A stretch of DNA of 56,588 nt from Bremia lactucae (taxonomy: Eukaryota; Oomycota; Peronosporomycetes; Peronosporales; Peronosporaceae). Below are positions 55,372-56,588 of the stretch, piece by piece. Below the pieces are notes generated by a model. That model worked only from the letters and a program-made list of their open reading frames with translations, was not told the origin of the DNA and did not search any database. The translations under genes and the position numbers were made by a program. Position 1 is the stretch's first letter. The number at the start of each line of letters is the position of its first letter. Location: NCBI RefSeq assembly GCF_004359215.1, contig NW_027152062.1, positions 49,098 to 105,685 on the forward strand. The letters are read 5' to 3'.

Positions 55372-56588
55372 ATGGACATGTCAGAAGATAGTGGGAATAC
55401 GCATCACGTTTCGCGTGATAGCTACTCCTTTCTAAGTGACATAGAAAGGAGTGCGGTCGAACGAATGAGTTCGACCGTAGGGAGCGATGTCATCTTGGCC
55501 ATGCTGTCCGGTTTGGACAGAGACGCCCTTCATTCAGCCATCGCCAAGTCCATACAACATGAGCTTGACGAGGTGAAGGGGAAGGTAGCCTTGCTGAATC
55601 AGCAAGGCAATCAACAAGCAGAACTGTTGAGGTTACAACAGATACAGACCTCTGTACCTGGGAGTACGCATACGCGTCGTCCTGAAACCCTAAAGATAGA
55701 TATCTTTAAGTCGAGGGAGTCGAAGAAGACTCCCTCTTAAGATGGTTTGTCCAGTTGGACGATGCCATAAGGGCTCGTAACATCGTCGACGAGCAAATGC
55801 AAGTCGCATTCGCTTAATCAATTTTGGCAGGTCTCGCCAAAATTTGGGCATTGGTCCTTAAATTGCGCGACCCATACGTCTTTGGGTCGCTAGAGGATTT
55901 TAAAGCCCGGCTCATTCAGACGTTTGAACCGCCTAGGCTGAGTTCAGAGCTCGTTCAGAACTTCTGAAACTCAAGCAAGGTAAGCGTGATGTTCACGCAT
56001 ATGCCCAGCACATACGACTCTTAACGAGTTGTATCACGAACAATCCAGTTCATGAACACACGTTGATTACGGTGTTCATGCAAGGTCTAACGGATGGTCC
56101 CGTGAAGACCCATCTGTTCCGCTAGGAACTGGATACGCTTGAAGAAGCAGTATCTGGTTTGGAACAGGAGGACTTTAGTTTGAGATAGGCTCAAGCTAAT
56201 TTGTCATCGTATCGTCCTCCGTGACGACAAGAGCTTGGAGGTCCAGAACCTTTGGACCTTTCTTACGACGAAAGCGAGAAACCTCGCTTTTTGAACAATA
56301 AACGATTACAGAGATGCAATAGTTAGATCACTACGCTCATAAGTTTAGTGTCCCACGCCCAGTACCAAGGGGTACTGAACGTAGATATGGACACAATGCC
56401 AAAAAGGGCACGGTCACGGGTCCAACGTTGTTGCGAAATCGCAACAGTGAGGTGGACCGCCAAAAACCGGTCAGGGTCAGTAGAGGCGCAACGCCCTACT
56501 GATCCAGCAACCTCAAGAGAATTTGCAAATCCCTTTACTAAAGTTGCTCCAGACACACAATCATTATGTTTCTCTGCACCTGGTGATG
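55372..56588 (+). pseudogene. Family B gag with frameshift and stops, then protease start
   Basis: The ATG at 55372 gives an open frame to 55740 (M-D-M-S-E-D-S-G, S-D-I-E-R-S-A-V-E-R-M, H-E-L-D-E-V-K-G-K). A shift near 55735 moves to the frame reading L-L-R-W-F-V-Q-L-D-D-A. Later stops include a TAG after L-F-R near 56124 and others near 56187 and 56222. The zinc-knuckle area (about 56310-56360) is damaged. The last bases match the protease lead-in S-L-C-F-S-A-P-G-D. Confidence 0.8.

Larger units (their letters stand above)
54881..56588 (+). mobile_element. Family B element, 5' end, continues past window
   Basis: LTR, primer site, gag and the start of protease on the plus strand. It provides the uninterrupted gag context used to define the mitochondrial insert in the minus-strand copy. 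Confidence 0.85.

Noticed and set aside
56323..56556. Minus-strand 77-codon ORF at the window end
   Set aside because: It is the complement of the gag/protease junction of the plus-strand family B element. The matching minus-strand reading in the other copy is likewise a shadow.

Overview
The window is nuclear DNA of a filamentous oomycete, probably a downy mildew or Phytophthora relative. This is inferred from very short GT-AG introns (about 50-90 nt), an oomycete-style initiator (Inr) just upstream of the leuA-type gene, the gene content, and chromodomain Ty3/gypsy elements nested in the intergenic space. No bacterial operon logic applies.

Layout. (1) 1-8322: a mosaic of at least two gypsy families. 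Family A has LTRs beginning TGTAACGGACTAAAG. Family B has LTRs of about 450 bp that begin TGTAACGGGGTGTATCG in element orientation. (2) 8614-31026: a gene block holding a PX-domain protein, a large DDT/bromodomain chromatin protein, a SAPS-domain phosphatase-6 regulatory subunit, a decayed methyltransferase-like gene, 2-isopropylmalate synthase, a P4-ATPase with an unusual N-terminal membrane extension, an organelle-type tRNA-Gly, a possible small spliced gene, and a Cys/His-motif protein. (3) 31150-47073: retroelement territory with a fold-back LTR, an internally deleted family A element next to a 100-N gap, a family B element of about 7 kb on the minus strand whose gag is interrupted by mitochondrial DNA, and a short family B derivative flanked by a 5-bp target duplication. 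(4) 47638-54446: PCID2 (TREX-2) and a membrane cyclophilin-glutaredoxin-glutaredoxin fusion, divergently arranged, then WASH subunit strumpellin. (5) 54693-56588: a tandem repeat and the 5' end of another family B element running off the window.

The host genes are unrelated housekeeping genes: lipid flipping, endosomal actin, mRNA export, leucine biosynthesis, chromatin and phosphatase control. Their exon structures were rebuilt by hand from splice phases and conserved motifs. The most interesting non-standard signal is in the retroelements. In both families an ORF lies between the pol chromodomain and the 3' LTR, is encoded on the strand opposite gag-pol, and runs tail-to-tail into the chromodomain coding region. 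Pieces of the family B version have been captured into family A integrase. Nearly all retroelement ORFs here are broken. No search could be run, so identities rest on motif recognition.
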